Origin: a virus | IMG/VR virus record: IMGVR_UViG_3300007513_000035 | Coordinates: 1 to 62,731 of that record | Strand: one strand, 5' to 3' | DNA length: 62,731 bases | Program-made: the position numbers and the translations under genes | The notes under the pieces: generated by a model | What the model saw: the letters and a program-made list of their open reading frames with translations, nothing else | What the model was told of the DNA's origin: nothing | The model's database searches: none | In this document: piece after piece, positions 60,792 to 62,731 of the stretch | How positions within the stretch are numbered: the stretch's first letter is position 1 | How the letters are laid out: each line of letters opens with the position of its first letter

Positions 60792-61793
60792 TTACTTCTT
60801 AAGACCTCCGAATGCAACTGAATCTGTTCCTTCGTCAGCATTGTTGTAAACAAAACCTGCTGTGGCAGATTTTCTAAGATAATTTGTCATCCCAGTATCA
60901 CTCGCAGCGTTCCTAGGGAAATCTGTAACCGTACCATCCGACTCTGTTATAAATAAAAGAGATGATGTCATATTGACCAGCACATGATACTGTCTAGAAA
61001 GAAATGAATCATCAAAATACGCTGTTCTTCTTTTATTTGCAGAGGTAAATCCGGGTATAGCCAGACCATCAACGAGAATTTCAGGGGCTGTAGATCCTGT
61101 AAGGAAAGATCCTGCGAATATGTTTTGCGCATCTTCAAAATGATCTACTTCAGTAGGTGGGTATCTATTCACAAACTGTAAAATTAAATCTGTACCTTTT
61201 GTTCTACTGCTGTTCCCATCTATTAGATCACCCTTTATTGAATTTGCAACAAAGGGAACTTCAGCTGCTCTAAACATCGTCCCTAGCATTCTAATAGAAA
61301 GTGGCTCTATGACACCATCCATCTGGTCAGGATCTTTCCATGCAGGATCGAAAAGAACGACTGGATACATGGAATCTTCAGATCCTGTCAAATAATTTAC
61401 AGGATCCCACCTGCCCGTTGAATCATCAAATGGAACTTTTTCATCTTTAAAAAGCTTGGGTTGTCCAAAAATCCTTTGCTCAGAAAAATATTCTCTATCA
61501 AATACGTTAAACCCGTGATCAGAAATTCTCCATGTTAGGTTTTCTCCAAACGTTTTTATATTTGTGTGTATTCCCTGCCTTATCGGATCTATAAGTCTGG
61601 TATCAATACCCTCGCTTCCGGAAACTCTTTTAGATGTTACAAGCAATCCAGATCTAAGGTTTGGCATTAAAGAAGATGCAATTGATCCAGAAACAGGGTT
61701 ATCACCAAAAGAGTTAGATACTTTTACATTTAGGCCGAACCTATCCTCGAAAGGCGTCATGAGATCTATAGTTGCTGGATTTTTATAAGTCAT
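60792..61793 (-). CDS. Virion structural protein, unknown
   Basis: A 333-residue protein with NSFGDNPVSGSIASSLMPNL near the start, RWDPVNYLTGSEDSMYPVVL in the middle, and RQYHVLVNMTSSLLFITESD near the C-terminus. It is beta-rich and not recognised. It is translated just after the LamG-containing gene (stop at 61797, start at 61793) and directly before the 1011-residue gene (adjacent at 60791/60792), so these three are one coupled set. It probably joins surface proteins to the tail or baseplate. Confidence 0.72.
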   Translation of the reverse strand: MTYKNPATIDLMTPFEDRFGLNVKVSNSFGDNPVSGSIASSLMPNLRSGLLVTSKRVSGSEGIDTRLIDPIRQGIHTNIKTFGENLTWRISDHGFNVFDREYFSEQRIFGQPKLFKDEKVPFDDSTGRWDPVNYLTGSEDSMYPVVLFDPAWKDPDQMDGVIEPLSIRMLGTMFRAAEVPFVANSIKGDLIDGNSSRTKGTDLILQFVNRYPPTEVDHFEDAQNIFAGSFLTGSTAPEILVDGLAIPGFTSANKRRTAYFDDSFLSRQYHVLVNMTSSLLFITESDGTVTDFPRNAASDTGMTNYLRKSATAGFVYNNADEGTDSVAFGGLKK

Positions 61794-61796
61794 TTC

Positions 61797-62731
61797 TTAA
61801 TACTTCTTTAGTCTGCCTACAGCTATTTCGGGTTGTTTTTCTGGTTGATCTTGGTCTCTTCTTCGAGGCTTGTCTGGGCGTCCTTGTCTTTCATAAAGTT
61901 CCAGAAAATGGTACATAAATTTGTTTCTTTCAAGAACGTGTGATTCAATGACAAAATTTATTCCAAAATAATTAGTCTTTTTAGGAATAAGCTGGTCGAT
62001 TATTTCACCCATTGCATCATCAAACCATTTAAAAAACTCAAAAAAGTGTTTTAAATTTATTTTTCTCTCTAGCCGATTAAAATAAACCTTTCTGGCTTGA
62101 ACTATCTCTGGATAATCTTCTATGAAAAGTCTGTTAGCCTGGCCCATTGCATCATCGAAAAAATCTAATGTGCTAAATATGTTCATAATATCCTCATCAA
62201 GTGCCATTGTAGATGATATGTCTATGCTAAATCGAGCATCGTCTTGTGGTTCCTCAGATTTTACAATATTATACAGCGGTGCCTCAACGACGTAACTGTC
62301 ATCGATTTCGTCGTTAGTTGTAATAAAGCTTCTAGGTCGAACCTTATTGTCTGTTTGCAAGATATCAAACTTAGGAGAAAGGTGGCTATAGTAAAAAGTT
62401 TTGGGCTTTATAACCTGTTTTGAAGATTCAAAACCAGAAACAGTCCCTGATATCCCGTTCTGAGAAAAATCAATTATTGATATGTTTCCGCTAGAGTTTG
62501 ACGATGTTATTTCTTGGTCAGTTGAGAGATCTATTCTCAGCCTGTTAAATGCACCTGTTCGATGAGTATGAAAGTTAAAGTTAGTCCTGGGATCATTGAC
62601 ACCGACTGACTTGAAATTTAAAACATGATCTTTCCATTCTAGAAAGTTTAATCCCTTAGACCAGAATCTAATTTGTGAAACTTGTCCGCCAAACTCTGTT
62701 TCTCTTCCTATTTCGGAAGAAGCAGTAGAAT
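61797..62731 (-). CDS. LamG-like virion protein, 5' end outside window
   Basis: The frame is open from the right edge of the window to the stop at 61797, about 310 codons, so the N-terminus is missing. The visible part opens in the C-terminal portion of a LamG/concanavalin sandwich: FGGQVSQIRFWSKGLNFLEW, LNFKSVGVNDPRTNFNFHTH and FNRLRIDLSTDQEI. It then has a polar linker and a helical C-terminal part with DDAMGQANRLFIEDYPEIVQ and FFKWFDDAMGEIIDQLI, ending in a Lys/Arg/Asp-rich tail. A TTG at 62360 is inside the gene and not its start. LamG modules often bind glycans, so host or surface adhesion is possible. Confidence 0.82.
   Translation of the reverse strand, partial: STASSEIGRETEFGGQVSQIRFWSKGLNFLEWKDHVLNFKSVGVNDPRTNFNFHTHRTGAFNRLRIDLSTDQEITSSNSSGNISIIDFSQNGISGTVSGFESSKQVIKPKTFYYSHLSPKFDILQTDNKVRPRSFITTNDEIDDSYVVEAPLYNIVKSEEPQDDARFSIDISSTMALDEDIMNIFSTLDFFDDAMGQANRLFIEDYPEIVQARKVYFNRLERKINLKHFFEFFKWFDDAMGEIIDQLIPKKTNYFGINFVIESHVLERNKFMYHFLELYERQGRPDKPRRRDQDQPEKQPEIAVGRLKKY

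Noticed and set aside
62358-62360. TTG at 62360 as start of a 187-residue protein
   Set aside because: The frame is open upstream to the window edge with a LamG-like pattern, so the TTG is internal.

Overview
The window is a continuous stretch of a large tailed-phage genome: a contractile-tailed, T4-like myovirus of the marine or cyanophage-like type, judged from its capsid, portal, terminase, protease and neck proteins. Every convincing gene lies on the minus strand, packed head to tail with stop/start overlaps (TAATG, TGATG, ATGA). No tRNA, rRNA, integrase, insertion sequence or CRISPR array was seen. The DNA is AT-rich, with a GC-richer tape-measure and capsid region. The host cannot be named; there are no photosynthesis genes pointing to a cyanobacterium. 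Both ends of the window cut through genes.

In the direction of transcription (high to low coordinates) the layout is as follows. (1) About 62.7-41.7 kb holds ten large virion-surface or baseplate-peripheral genes, several with LamG-like or fibronectin-III-like folds. They are probably adhesion or fibre components, but most are not recognisable. (2) About 41.7-36.7 kb is a DNA metabolism island: a RuvC-like resolvase, a DnaG-like primase, a single-chain Mre11-Rad50 (SbcD-SbcC, T4 gp47-gp46) fusion and a small zinc protein. (3) About 36.7-25.3 kb is the packaging and head module: large terminase gp17, portal gp20, a conserved gp20/gp21-intervening protein, protease gp21, five small unknown genes, gp22-like scaffold and major capsid protein gp23. 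(4) A terminator follows gp23. Next come a decoration-like protein with a structured leader, a second terminator, a small basic protein and the neck proteins gp13, gp14 and gp15. (5) About 21-3.3 kb is the tail: two tandem sheath paralogues, tube gp19, a gp26-like zinc protein that probably frameshifts into a small partner, the tape measure, a large tube-initiator candidate, a LysM gp53-like protein and a hub candidate. (6) The last 3.2 kb has a family A DNA polymerase without its own exonuclease, a separate DEDDh 3'-5' exonuclease and an unknown gene running off the end.

Together the genes give a nearly complete head, neck and tail assembly line plus part of a replication and recombination set. 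The most unusual points are the Mre11-Rad50 fusion, the duplicated sheath, the +1 or -2 frameshift signature in the tail-assembly gene pair, the split polymerase/exonuclease with Leu at the position equivalent to E. coli Pol I Phe762, and a tape-measure gene whose coding frame runs upstream past any canonical start codon.
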